Below, in pieces: positions 1 to 9,782 of a DNA stretch of 64,000 nt. Position 1 is the stretch's first letter; every line of letters starts with the position of its first letter. The notes under the pieces are model-generated. The model was not told the origin of the DNA, searched no databases, and was given only the letters and a program-made list of their open reading frames with translations. Source of the DNA: Dactylonectria macrodidyma (lineage: Eukaryota > Ascomycota > Sordariomycetes > Hypocreales > Nectriaceae); contig JAGMUV010000027.1 of assembly GCA_020744425.1 (NCBI GenBank), forward strand, positions 744,001-808,000, in the 5' to 3' direction. The position numbers were made by a program, and so were the translations under genes.

Positions 1-593
1 TTCGAGTCGATGATGCCAACTGGCGCATCCTCTGAAGCCATAAGCCTTAGGGTATCCTGCTTCCCGGTCTTGCGGAAGTTCTTGATCAACTCGGCGGCAG
101 GAGAAAGGTAGAATTGCGAAAAGACATTGGGCTGCAGCGAAGTCCATCGCAGACGCTCAAATTCCGGCGAGCTCAGCAAGGCCTCAATTGCCCAGTGCGT
201 CCTTGGATAGTAGGCAGGGCAATCCGGACGCACATTCGCAGCGGTTGTTGAGATTCGTACGACATACTGAACGCCTGCTGTGAGAGCAGCCAGGTGAAAT
301 GTCGATTCTTCGGCGAATTGATTCGGGTGCACTTGTGAAGCAATGAAAGCTCTCACAACATTGTTGTGACGGAGCCAGTCCGGGGTGATCTCAGCCCAAT
401 TCTTTTCTGCTACTTCGACGTTGGGCAATTCGGCGAGCTTCTGAGCTGTAGCTCCGCTCGAGGAACGTGTAAGAGCAAGGATTCTGTGTCCGGAAAAGGT
501 GGTGGTGGTGGTTTTCAGAAGTTCTGACATGGTTTCAACAACGGCTCGTCCGGTGTTGCCAGTGGCGCCGGCGACAAGGATGGTAGGAGCCAT
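1..593 (-). CDS. NmrA-like / NAD(P)-binding Rossmann protein, 3' end outside window
   Basis: The frame is open from an ATG at 591-593 to the window edge (197 codons visible). The N-terminus MAPTILVAGATGNTGRAVV carries the GxxGxxG dinucleotide-binding loop typical of NmrA-like and isoflavone-reductase-like proteins. Later parts read as an NmrA core, including a serine/threonine-rich stretch after the second strand and a WTSLQPNVF segment. Such proteins are either atypical short-chain reductases or redox-sensing regulators; the substrate cannot be read from sequence. The C-terminal half lies left of the window. A second, unlinked NmrA-like gene is at 35.1 kb and is not a close copy. Confidence 0.85.
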   Translation of the reverse strand, partial: MAPTILVAGATGNTGRAVVETMSELLKTTTTTFSGHRILALTRSSSGATAQKLAELPNVEVAEKNWAEITPDWLRHNNVVRAFIASQVHPNQFAEESTFHLAALTAGVQYVVRISTTAANVRPDCPAYYPRTHWAIEALLSSPEFERLRWTSLQPNVFSQFYLSPAAELIKNFRKTGKQDTLRLMASEDAPVGIIDS

Positions 594-1386
594 AGTTGGA
601 ATTGGTACAATGCAGACAAACCAGCGTAGGAATGAAGTAGCCTGGCTTAAAACATGTTCCGTCCAAGGGGATGGTATTTCGCTATTTATCTTAGTAGACG
701 AGCTACCAGCCATTAGGCCGATTGGTAATTTCCCCACAGCAGAGCTTATAAATCGAGGGGTTAACGTTTATCCAAAAGACCATTACAAACGACGTGTCCC
801 ATAGGAAGACTTTGCTGGTCCTGCCATTTGATACCTCTCCACTCCCATTGTTTCCCAAGCGTGAGTTTCCTAACATCAGCAGGAACTATCATTCTCGTAT
901 GCTTCATGATCATAAATAAAGTGTGCGCAATCTGAGCAATTCCTGTACTGCAGAGACTGTCAGCTAGCAAGGCCGCAGTTGAAACTTTCGTCCGCCACGA
1001 CCTGGCCATGGTTGCTGCTGGATTGAGCAAAAGGGCCAGTTTCATATTAGTCTCTACTTCGACAACTGGCGCCGAGCACCGACGGGGCTGCAGATGGACC
1101 CAGAGTCGAACGAATACTTGTGAGCGTAGTGGTCGTTGTTAAAGACGGACAAAGCCGGGAAAATAGCAAAAAGCAAGTTCGGGGGGATAGACATTCCTTC
1201 GTAAATCTACAGAGTAGAGCCCCACAAAAGAACCCTTGGATTTCTCTTCAGTCATAAAAGCAACGTCAAAAAAGCCGGCCCAATCGGGCCGGCCAGCGGG
1301 TCGGTACGGCCAGAGGTCATCATACCGGTCGATTTGCACCGACAGCGTGTACCGTCAAGTCCACGGTGCATCTTCTTCGGCGACGG
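594..1386. other. intergenic stretch without a recognised gene
   Basis: Several short open frames exist on both strands (for example 761-1045 on -), but none resembles a known family or has convincing coding character. It includes the promoter side of the NmrA-like gene at 593. Confidence 0.4.
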
Positions 1387-2035
1387 CCGAATAAAACGAC
1401 CGAGCGCTTCATGCAATCAATCCGAGTAACATCAGGACCGGGAATTTCCGTCGTCGCCGCTAGGCCTCATGTGAAGGTTAGGCTTAAAAAGGCGAAAACT
1501 GTCAGCCAGCTTACAAAGCCTGTAGCCAGGTCAACTCCAACGCTAACTACGTTATGACGGAAAGGGCAAAAACGGTCAGCCAGCTTACAAAGTCCGCAAC
1601 TAGGTCCAACTCTGACGCTATGGCAAAAACTTGTCAGGTATGATACTTTCTCAGTTTAAGTTACCGACGAACATAACAGCTATGCAGGAGCGGGCAGGGG
1701 ATGCGGGCGCCTCTGGGCTGAATAAAATGACCGCGTGCTTCATGACAAATCAATCCGAGTAACATCAAAACCGGGAATTTCCGTCGTCGCCGCTAGGCCT
1801 CATGTGAAGGTTAAGCTTAAAAAGGCGAAAACTGTCAGCCAGCTTACAAAGTCCATAACTAGGTCTAACTCTGACGCTATGACGAAAGGCAAAAAATTAT
1901 TAGGTATGGTACTTTCTCAGTTTACGTTCCTGACAAACATAACAGCTATGCAGGAGCAGGCAGGGGGTGCGGGCGTTCTGGGGCTAAGAGACATGGAGAT
2001 AGTAGGAAACAGGGCTACAACACGAGAAATATAGA
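1387..2035. repeat. tandem duplication, unit about 275-330 bp
   Basis: A segment starting near 1387 (gccgaataaaacgaccgag) recurs near 1718 (gctgaataaaatgaccg). Both copies then contain the run around 1425-1520 / 1757-1850 with the same short frame (peptide core ISVVAARPHVKV) and the downstream block ending in cataacagctatgcaggag. The first copy has an extra internal partial duplication (caaaaacggtcagccagcttacaaagtcc). Differences are mostly C/T and G/A transitions, which would fit old RIP (repeat-induced point mutation), but the count is small. The unit has no recognised protein; I treat the open frames in it as repeat content. Confidence 0.75.
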
Positions 2036-2895
2036 CAAAATAATGTCTACAGGCGCGGTTGATGCATCTCCAACCCAAGTATAAAAGACCTGGGGAACAG
2101 AAGTTCAAAGGTAATAATCTGTATATGGATTGAGATGACCCGTAGGGTCAGATCTAGATACAAAACGTAACGCGAGGAGCAGAAGGAGGATAAGATCAGG
2201 GACTCCTTGCGATTCAGGGGTAAATATCAACAGTTACGTGCTAACGCATGTGACACCCCTTAACGACGTCCTAGTGCCATGACACGTCCTGGCCGAACTG
2301 CTAACCAAATTTGGGACATAATATAATAATCCTGCCTAGGAAGACGAGTTCGTACTAGCCGTGACTAAATACCCACGAGGTTGCTCCGGCTGACCTTATG
2401 ATAAGAATGGTAATCATTTTCGATGGAATACACGCCGCTTATATGAATCGACATTTGAGGTTACTATCATTTTAATTTCACTCATATATTAACTTCGAGA
2501 ATGAGATACAGCAAGTAGTTTCAGAATCGCCTTGGCTCTTGATCGACCATGCGGGCGTCGGAATCTCCTATAACGCGGGCCATACGAGGAACCTGAGACT
2601 GTCTACGATTTTAAGTTTGAGCATAATTGTAAGATTTCTTCTCAATCGCACCAAGTGGCCTCCAAAGTGGCGCATGGAAATTAACGATTATGAGGATCAT
2701 CCTCATACATGTCACACTGAATCGGTGCTGCGGCATGACTGGGCTTTTTGGAAGTAAAGTTTATCTCGGACCAGATACCTGCTCGATTGCTTAATAAACT
2801 ACATAAATGTGTCAGCTACCCCTTTGCCTTTAGCCAGCCTCTTGCTTCCGTGCTTCATTATTATTTCCTACCATTGTCACTCCTTAAACGCTTCC
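2036..2895. other. AT-rich intergenic stretch
   Basis: No recognisable gene. A 72-codon frame at 2539-2757 (+) has no family resemblance. The last 90 bases are the 5' flank of the GH17 gene. Confidence 0.4.
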
Positions 2896-3969
2896 ATGCA
2901 TCTGATTAGTCTCTCGCTTTTATTATGGCTGGCCCTGGGCGTTGCCGGGCAGGAGATGCCCGAAGGCATTTTGGGCTTCAACTCGGGAGCGACCAAATCC
3001 GATACGGACCCGAAAGATCAATACGATTTTGAGGAAGAATTCAAGACTGCGCAGGGGCTTCAGGGATCTCCTGGACTTTTCAACAGCGTGCGACTCTACA
3101 CCATGATCCAGGCGGGCACCACGAACGATCCAATCTCAGCGTTTCCCGCCGCTCTTGAAACAAACACCTCAATGTTACTTGGAATATGGTGTTCTGGCAC
3201 TGAGACCATCGAGAACGAGCTCACCGCGATGAATAACGCAATTGACACGTATGGTCAAAGATTCGCCGACCTCGTTGTGGGTATTTCCGTCGGCAGCGAG
3301 GACCTGTACCGCAGCTCCGAGTCGGGCGTGGAGAACGACGCCGGACTAGGACAGGGGCTGGACATCATGGTGCGGTTCATACGCGAGGTTCGTTCCGCCA
3401 TCAACGGTACAATCCTTGGCAACAAGCCCGTTGGACATGTCGACGCCTGGAGCGCATTCGCGAATGAAAGTAACAGCGATGTCGTCGACGAGCTTGATTG
3501 GCTTGGCACCGACCTGTACACCTACTACATGCAAGATAGGGGCAACTCGTTCAGCAACACCACGAATCTTTTTGACTACATATACAACTCATCCTTTGCC
3601 TTTGCCGGTGACAAACCCGTCTGGGTCACCGAAACCGGATACCCTGTGTCTGGGCCCGATTCTGGAGAGGCTGTAGCCAATGTGTCGAATGCCGCGGAAT
3701 ACTGGCAGATTGTTGGATGCGATAGGCTGTTTGGGCGAGTGAACACCTGGTGGTACAATCTCAGGGACTCGAATCCGGCCATTACGGAAAAATTTGGCAT
3801 CACCGAGGATCTCAGCACGACGGCCAGGTTCAACCTGACTTGTGCCCCTGACAGCGGAGCTCCTGCTGCTATCAATCTGCAGTCCGGTGCGGCTTTGTCC
3901 AAGCAAGGTGGAGTTTTCTGTGCTGTTGCCATGGGTTTGCTCAGCTTGTCGGCCACATTATTGGGGTAG
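2896..3969 (+). CDS. GH17 family beta-1,3-glucanase/glucosyltransferase, secreted, probably GPI-anchored
   Basis: Intronless, 357 aa from the ATG at 2896. I chose this ATG because it opens with a clean signal peptide (MHLISLSLLLWLALGVAG); the frame is open to a GTG at 2809, but that extension is not needed. The TIM-barrel of family GH17 is recognisable: acid/base glutamate in VGSED (about E135) and nucleophile in WVTETGYP (about E246), plus the TWWYNLRD segment after it. The C-terminus is a serine/alanine-rich stretch ending in a hydrophobic tail, as expected for GPI attachment. Length fits the cell-wall glucanases of filamentous fungi, which act on cell-wall beta-1,3-glucan. N-glycosylation sequons are frequent. 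Function is inferred from family. Confidence 0.88.
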   Translation: MHLISLSLLLWLALGVAGQEMPEGILGFNSGATKSDTDPKDQYDFEEEFKTAQGLQGSPGLFNSVRLYTMIQAGTTNDPISAFPAALETNTSMLLGIWCSGTETIENELTAMNNAIDTYGQRFADLVVGISVGSEDLYRSSESGVENDAGLGQGLDIMVRFIREVRSAINGTILGNKPVGHVDAWSAFANESNSDVVDELDWLGTDLYTYYMQDRGNSFSNTTNLFDYIYNSSFAFAGDKPVWVTETGYPVSGPDSGEAVANVSNAAEYWQIVGCDRLFGRVNTWWYNLRDSNPAITEKFGITEDLSTTARFNLTCAPDSGAPAAINLQSGAALSKQGGVFCAVAMGLLSLSATLLG

Positions 3970-4154
3970 TTTTCATTCTCTGGAATCATTCATCCTCTAG
4001 AAACACAGCCAGCCAAATGCCCACGGGCTATTTAATATGAAGAAGCCGTGGGGGGGGTTCCAAGTCTTAAGGTTTCAATAATTGATCTATTCGACAAAAT
4101 GCCCTGATAAAGATGATTATTGCCAAGACTTATGGGATGATATTGTGACCCGTT

Positions 4155-4613
4155 GTGAATGCCGACGTCAACCCGCAAAGTGCACATTACGGCAGCGCTC
4201 TACAGGAGGCATCAGCAGAAGGCCACGAGAAGATCGTTCAGCTACTTATCGAGAACAATGCCGACGTCAACGCGCAATGTGGACATTATGGAAGCGCTCT
4301 ACAGGCGGCATCGGCAGGAGGCTACGAGAAGATCGTTCAGCTACTCATCGACAAGAATGCCGACGTCAACGCGCAGGGTGGGCCCTATGGAAGCGCTCTG
4401 CAGGCAGCATCGGCAGGCATTGTTGTCGATGAGTAGTTGAACGATCTTCTCGTGGCCTCCTGCCGATGCCGCCTGTAGAGCGCTGCCGTAATGTGCACTT
4501 TGCGGGTTGACGTCGGCATTCTTATCAATGAGTAGCTGAACGATCTTCTCGTAGCCTTTCTCTTCATGTATCTTGGCGTCCAATATACAGCGCAGGGTAG
4601 TCGTGCGAAACAT
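4155..4613. pseudogene. ankyrin-repeat relic arranged as an inverted (tail-to-tail) pair
   Basis: On the + strand, 4155-4436 reads about two and a half ankyrin repeats (motif IVQLLIENNADVNAQ, then GSALQAASAGGYEKIVQLL). On the - strand, 4613-4341 reads the same repeat type (VQLLIDKNADVNPQSAHYGS, then GHEKIVQLL). The two converge around 4410-4445 to form a long imperfect palindrome. Neither arm has a gene-like start or the rest of a protein. The repeat type is that of fungal NACHT/ankyrin STAND proteins, so this is best read as debris from such a gene. The - strand frame begins inside the neighbouring dispersed repeat. Confidence 0.75.
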
Positions 4614-5089
4614 TAGGCTAATTGTGTTCTGTTTCCCAGGGACTAAGCTTCCTTGTTTCTGTATCGTTATGGCTCTCGGCGCATCATGGTGTTTGGTTTG
4701 GCTGGATTAAACGGGAATAATCGCCGTGTGCAGATTGATACAGTTCTGTTTGTACTGTACGAAAGATAGTTCTGAATGACGAATGAGTGAAATAAGAATG
4801 AAAGCATCCAAAATGGCTCATGGCAGTTGATTGACGATTCTAAGTTTCTTACTGAATGGTTCCAGAGCTTGTTCCTGGTCAGTCGTAGCACTCGCAGCCA
4901 TACATATGTGTATGTATGTATGTACGTGTATTTTCCGTCTAACAACTGCAGGTCGCTCAGGTCCCCAAATAAGAGGCACAGGGCATGCTAAGCTGGTGAA
5001 AGTCTAGAATCTACGAAATACAGAAGACAGTGGGGCCACGGTCGTCACGCGAGATTAGCACCCCCCCCCGAACACCGTTTCCTGCGCGG
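4561..5089 (+). repeat. dispersed repeat copy A (529 bp), second copy at 32.1 kb
   Basis: From tcttcatgtatcttggcgtcc to the junction after cctgcgcgg at 5089 the sequence matches 32072-32599 almost base for base, in the same orientation. It includes a short TATG microsatellite near 4905 and a poly-C tract near 5061. The two copies diverge abruptly on both sides. There are no TIRs or long coding frames. In this copy it abuts the ankyrin relic; in the other a small ORF lies on one side and a bZIP fragment on the other. Confidence 0.9.
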
Positions 5090-5636
5090 GAAATAAACAT
5101 ATCACCATCTAGCATTGGTAGACTTCGGAAAGTTCACACTGAATATTGCTGATATTCTATACCCCGGACCCCCAATTAGTCAAAAAGACCTTGAATGGAT
5201 GCGCAATGGTGAAAAAGTACAAGTGGTAATATTTGAGAAAGGATTTTTGACAGTAAAGCCTCAGGGTGTATCTAGGTTCGGTTGGATTGATACTGGTATA
5301 CCGGAATCTACATCACTCATCTAACGTTCTCCACCTTCACGGGGATTAGTCATCTATTCGATCGAATCTTGGCTTCGAGTCGAATGACAAGGCCGGGCAT
5401 TCGATTCGATAGATTCGATAGATGTCTAATTACGCCGCAAGTACATATCTAGTAAACAGCAAGACCAAGTCGTGGTTAGCCTAAAGGATAAATTGCGAAA
5501 CAGTCATTAGAAGGTAACTAACCCCTAAAGAGAGAACAATGTCGAAGTATTATTAGGGAGGAATCCTTCGTTTCAAGAATATTGCTGTCCCAGTATATAT
5601 CACCCTGGTGCAAATCAGGTATGAAAGACTGGAAGC
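5090..5636. other. stretch without a recognised gene
   Basis: A 69-codon frame at 5115-5324 (+) looks moderately coding-like (MVDFGKFTLNIADIL) but matches no family I know. The hairpin at 5345-5425 is the only other structure. The right side holds the 3' flank of the Pth11-like gene. Confidence 0.35.
5345..5425. repeat. imperfect inverted repeat around TCGATAGATTCGA motifs
   Basis: attagtcatctattcgatcg at the left faces gattcgatagatgtctaatt at the right, so the reverse complement of one arm resembles the other. The loop holds cttggcttcgagtcgaatgac. It could be a small MITE remnant; I see no clear target duplication. Confidence 0.45.
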
Positions 5637-7190
5637 TCAGGACCGACACCGCCCGTGTTCCTTTCTCGCCGAAGTCTTAAATCCCCAATTGTTGTGCGCC
5701 GGGTCGGCAGTACCAGAATCTACAGCAGACATGTGTTCCGACTCAACGCAAATCTCTTGCGCAACAACGATGCCACCGTCCTTGATTGCTGTTCTCCTCC
5801 CATGCATGCCCGCGTCCAGAATACGTTCCTCACTACCCCATGCTGTCGCCTGCGAGTTGGATAGGGGATGGCAACTCGAGCCGTCTTGTTTCCGCCTTGT
5901 GTCGAACATGCTTCCGCTGGCCCCGTTGTCATCATTTTTTAGTTGGTAACTTTCGTCCCGGGTCGGTGACGATCTACTAAACAGCCCGCTTAGCCCAATT
6001 TTGCTCGCACCTCTGCGCATCAACGGCTGGAGGATTGGCAGGTTCGTTACAATAATGGCAACGAAGGTCTCACGACATGCCCATGAGCTGCCTGAAAGAG
6101 CGCCTTCTGCACCGGACTAGATGGAATGAAGATCGTTAACAAAAAAACCCAAAAAAAAAAAACGCTTTCCTCGTGGGTGATATTGAGTACCTCGCACTAC
6201 GAGAGTACCACATCATTGGTTGTCTTACTGTGATAATCACAACGGCTCGGATCGTGCCGGCCATGATAACGAAAATGGCACCGCTGAACAGGAGCATGAG
6301 CGTAAGTCGTCGCCTCAAGCCAATGTTCACCCCCCAGAGCAGCTATTGATAGGAAAGAACCAGGTCAGAGATGAAAAGGTGTCGAGAAGCTAAGGTGGAG
6401 TTTTGTTGTTACTTGCCGGCAATGGGATAGATAGCAGATATAGATCGGTCAAGACGTTGGGTATCACAACAACCAGTACATAGGCTGGCGAGTTGGTCGG
6501 ACGGCAGAGCCTGCCCGGATCTGGATTGATTTGCCAGAACTTGCGCATGGGTTGACATGAGAGGAGTATTGTGAGCGCCACCGTGATATACGTAACTGCG
6601 AGGAATATGTATGCAATTCGTACACGGACTCTGAGATGGGTCAATCCGGATCTGTGGCACCACAAGTATCAGAAAAGAAGATTAAGACCAGTAAGTGTCG
6701 ATATGCCGAGACCGGCGTCTGGTAGGTATCACGTACGTCAGTCGCGAGTAGAATGTCGCGACGCAGAACTTGAGCGCCCAGAGGATCAAGGCGTAGAAGG
6801 ACCAGCCAATTACCTGTATCTTGGAGCCCCATTGACGGTTATAGTACTCTTGCGAGTCCGGATCGATTATTGCGCGCTGCGCATCAGTCATGTAGCTGTT
6901 GGTAAGTCCTTGGAACTTGGCGCCGACTAGGTGGGCGGCTACTACTTCAAGTGTGAAGACCACCTAAACCCGCCAGTATCATTCTATTAGCCTAAGGTAC
7001 AATAGAAAGGGCCGAAGAGCGATCTTGGCGACTTGGGTGCGCATAAGGGAAAACTTACCCCTGTCAGCGGCATCAGGTAGTCATCCAACTGCCAGCCAGA
7101 GAGCCCGACCTGCTGCCACCGTAGGGAGACCCGTACGGCAATGGTGACGAGGCCAAGCGAAAGCAAGATGAACTGTTCTTCAATCCCCAT
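5637..7190 (-). CDS. Pth11-like / fungal rhodopsin-domain integral membrane protein
   Basis: Start chosen at 7190 (MGIEEQFILLSLGLVTIAVR) because family members begin just before the first membrane helix; an upstream in-frame ATG at 7379 exists. Exons by eye: 7190-7059, 6963-6737, 6651-6417, 6342-6229, then a last exon near 6106-5637. Motifs SGWQLDDYLMPL, FYSRLT, SCQPMRKFW and IPNVLTDLYLL are typical of the SAT4/rhodopsin-domain family, with seven predicted helices and a long polar C-terminal tail (from RRGASKIGLSGLFSR). Intron 3 needs a GC donor (CCG|GCAAGT). Exons 1-4 stay in phase, but the last junction is one base out of frame by eye, so either a splice site is misplaced or the gene carries a frameshift. 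The usual role proposed for this family is plasma-membrane sensing; the ligand is unknown. A pogo element sits about 380 bp upstream. Confidence 0.72.
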
Positions 7191-7568
7191 GATAATGGAG
7201 GTGGAAACACGGAAAACAAACGTGGGAGAAGAAAGTTGGAGGATTTCATGGCGAAATGTGTATCTATATACCAGTAGCCCAGTGAGGCAAAGCCACAGTA
7301 CCGCAGTATTGTGCGCTGCGCGGTACGCAGTAAAAGTGACTCGTCTCAGCTCGAGCCATTTGTGTTCCATCAGTGACATATTCGACGCTCGAAGCTTATT
7401 GACGACCTGAAGATCACAGACAGGGTCGTTGATTCATCTACATCACGAACCCTAAGGTATCCCCGCGGTGGAGATTTGCATTAAACCTGTTAGAGGCCAT
7501 GATTGGCGAAAATGACTCGTGACGGCCCAGGCGGAAACTTCCGGCTACCCCCTGGCCGATAGCCGATA

Positions 7569-7636
7569 CCATCCACAACCCCTCTTTCGCCATACCCCCT
7601 CTTTCGCCACGCAAAATAAAAAAAGCTCCACCAAAA
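7569..7636. repeat. left TIR of pogo element 1 (68 bp)
   Basis: Perfectly complementary to 9713-9780. It contains two direct copies of CCCTCTTTCGCC separated by a few bases. Confidence 0.95.
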
Positions 7637-7724
7637 ATCAATAACTTCACTTACACAGAATTTGACCAAATTGATAGAAATGCGTGAAATTTTTCGTTTC
7701 ACAAATGATAAGTAGATTTCTCTA

Positions 7725-9483
7725 TTATGCCCTAAGTTTTTTCACCAGCCGCCCCGACCGCCTGGTGGGTTGGTGGGGTGTGGTTTCCTCACTGACTTCT
7801 ATGACCGAGCCAGCCTCCGATTCTGACTCCTGCTCGCTTGAACAGACAGATTCCACCCCAACAGGCATATTTTGAGTCTCCCTTTCTGGTATGGCTTCTC
7901 CATCAGCTAGGGTCTCCCCAAGAGTCATGAAACGTTTGTTAGGATTCGGCACCGCCTTCCTCTTCCCTCTCTTCAGGCGAGCCAATTCTTCCTCTAGGCT
8001 AGCAATCCTCAGCGTATGCGCCGCTACCGTCTGCTGTTGAGCCTCAAAGCCCTTAGCTATCACGTTGTACCGTCTCCGCGTCTTTGGTGTTTTGTTCAGC
8101 CCAAGATCACGAATTTGACGGCTCGTCTGTGGTGTATCGTCTGAGTCAAAATACGGCCTGGGTTCGGGAGTCGCTTTTGGGCTGCCATTTGGCCTATCTT
8201 CTTGGATTTCAGGGTGTCGCAGCGCCTTGGAACGCGAAATTGGCCAGTTGCCAGTGACCCTCCAGCCTGACAGTATGTTCTTCTTAGTCATTCCAACTCG
8301 GCGAGCCTTGGCGTAGGCCCTGATGAAATTGACCTTGTCCATTGGAGTGGAATCAGTTAACGAGGCGAACTTTTCCAACTCTCGTCGATATGCAGCTTTC
8401 GAGGCATTGAATACTCCATTGTCCAGTGGTTGGAGTCCGTGAGAGCAGTGTGCTGGCAGATAGCAGCAATAAACGTTGTTCAAAAAGCACGTGGCCATCC
8501 ATTCATCCTTGCATCACTCAGCATTGATCTTGAGGTGGAGAAAAGGAAGAACATACTGTTGCATGGCTCCCATGACCATCTAAAATGATCAATCTGGCGT
8601 CAGAGTCGTCGGCAGGCGTGGTCTGGGGCAGATAGACTCTCTCGAGCCATTCAATGCCAATGTGGTCGTCAGTCCACCCGTTAGGCGATGTTATATAATA
8701 CCAGTCTGCTATCTGCTTGAACTCCTCAAGAAACCACTGTTTCTGCAGTTGTTTCCCCTTGAATATTATGCCAGGAGTCAAAGCGCGGCCGTCAGCAGTG
8801 ACAGCTTCGATAAATGAAGTCCAATTTCGAGTTTGTGGTCCCTTGAGAAATGCCTTCCGCTTTGGGTCCGCGCTTCCAACAACCAGGCTATCTAAGCCTA
8901 AATAAAAAGGGTTAGTCGGTCAATTTCAAGCACTGACAAGGAATAGAGGCATATTCTTGCCGAAACCAGTCATAATACCCCCTTCATCAACGTTGACGGT
9001 GTTTTCAGGCTTGATCCAGCCATACTGGCCCTCCCTGATATCAAAGTACCAATGAACCGCTTTAGGCGCGAAAGAGTCGAACCTTTTGGCTTCTTGACGT
9101 CTACCCATCTTGGTCTTTAAGTCTGAGCGGCGATTGATAAACTTAATCACCCAGTTGCGTCCTAACTTGGGATGTTCGCCATGCTGTCTCAACAAGCCCA
9201 TGACACAAGCGCGAATCTGACTGTGGGACGGAGCGTAGCCCAAAGACTCCTGGCGGAGTATCCAGGCAGCCAACCTATCCTCTTGACTCTTGGATAAGCG
9301 TCGATGAGGGTGAATCTGCTCTTTTACGGCCCCACGGCCGTTAAGTCTGTCGATCAGGGTCCTTCGGGGCACTCCCCGTCTCTGGGCTGCCTGAGGGGGT
9401 GGAAAGCCATTATCAGTAACATCCAATATAGCCTCCGCCATGTCGTCTTCTGTGTATTTCCATCGAAGCCTTGGCCTAGGCAT
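7725..9483 (-). CDS. pogo/Fot-type transposase (HTH-psq, CENP-B-type HTH, DDE domain)
   Basis: Three exons by eye: 9483-8961, 8897-8557, 8507-7725. Phases close to 548 aa. Start at MPRPRLRWKY, with ATGs at 9489 and 9525 as alternatives. The N-terminus is a psq-type helix-turn-helix (YTEDDMAEAILDV ... RRGVPRRTLIDRL) followed by a CENP-B/Tc5-type DNA-binding helix-turn-helix. The catalytic acids lie in VNVDEGGIM, LIILDGHGSHAT and HGLQPLDNGVF (a DDD triad). The C-terminus has a basic patch and a short coiled coil (IASLEEELARLKRGKRK). Intron 1 is best explained by a GC donor (TTCG|GCAAGA). No frameshift or premature stop was seen, so the enzyme is probably functional. Confidence 0.9.
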
Positions 9484-9712
9484 TTTCATGTCGTTGTCAA
9501 AGACAAAGGCCAAAAAACAAGGCAAAGAGCGGTGAGGAATTTGGTCATCTAACTAACAACATTTCCATAGCACAGCATGCATAGATCTCGTACCCCGCAC
9601 AGCCTTATAGGGTCAGAATCATCATATACAATCATTTTTATGATCAACAGACGTAATTTCTCTCAATTGGCTATATATTTAGGCTGACTTTTGTGTAATT
9701 GAAGTTGGTGAG

Positions 9713-9780
9713 TTTTGGTGGAGCTTTTTTTATTTTGCGTGGCGAAAGAGGGGGTATGGCGAAAGAGGGGTTGTGGATGG
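9713..9780. repeat. right TIR of pogo element 1 (68 bp)
   Basis: Reverse complement of 7569-7636 without a mismatch; followed by the TA duplication at 9781-9782. Confidence 0.95.
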
Positions 9781-9782
9781 TA

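Larger units (their letters stand above)
7569..9780 (-). mobile_element. pogo/Fot-type DNA transposon, complete (2,212 bp), TA target duplication
   Basis: The ends are inverted repeats starting CCATCCACAACCCCTCTTTC at 7569 and its reverse complement ending at 9780. The first 68 bases are identical. TA dinucleotides at 7567-7568 and 9781-9782 flank it, as expected of Tc1/mariner/pogo transposition. Inside the TIR the motif CCCTCTTTCGCC occurs twice in tandem, a possible transposase binding pair. It carries one transposase gene on the - strand. Perfect TIRs and an open gene suggest recent activity. Confidence 0.95.

Noticed and set aside
761..1045. 94-codon frame on the - strand
   Set aside because: No family resemblance and no splice context; probably chance.
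2809..2895. Upstream extension of the GH17 gene to a GTG
   Set aside because: The ATG at 2896 gives a clean signal peptide; eukaryotic initiation at GTG is unlikely.
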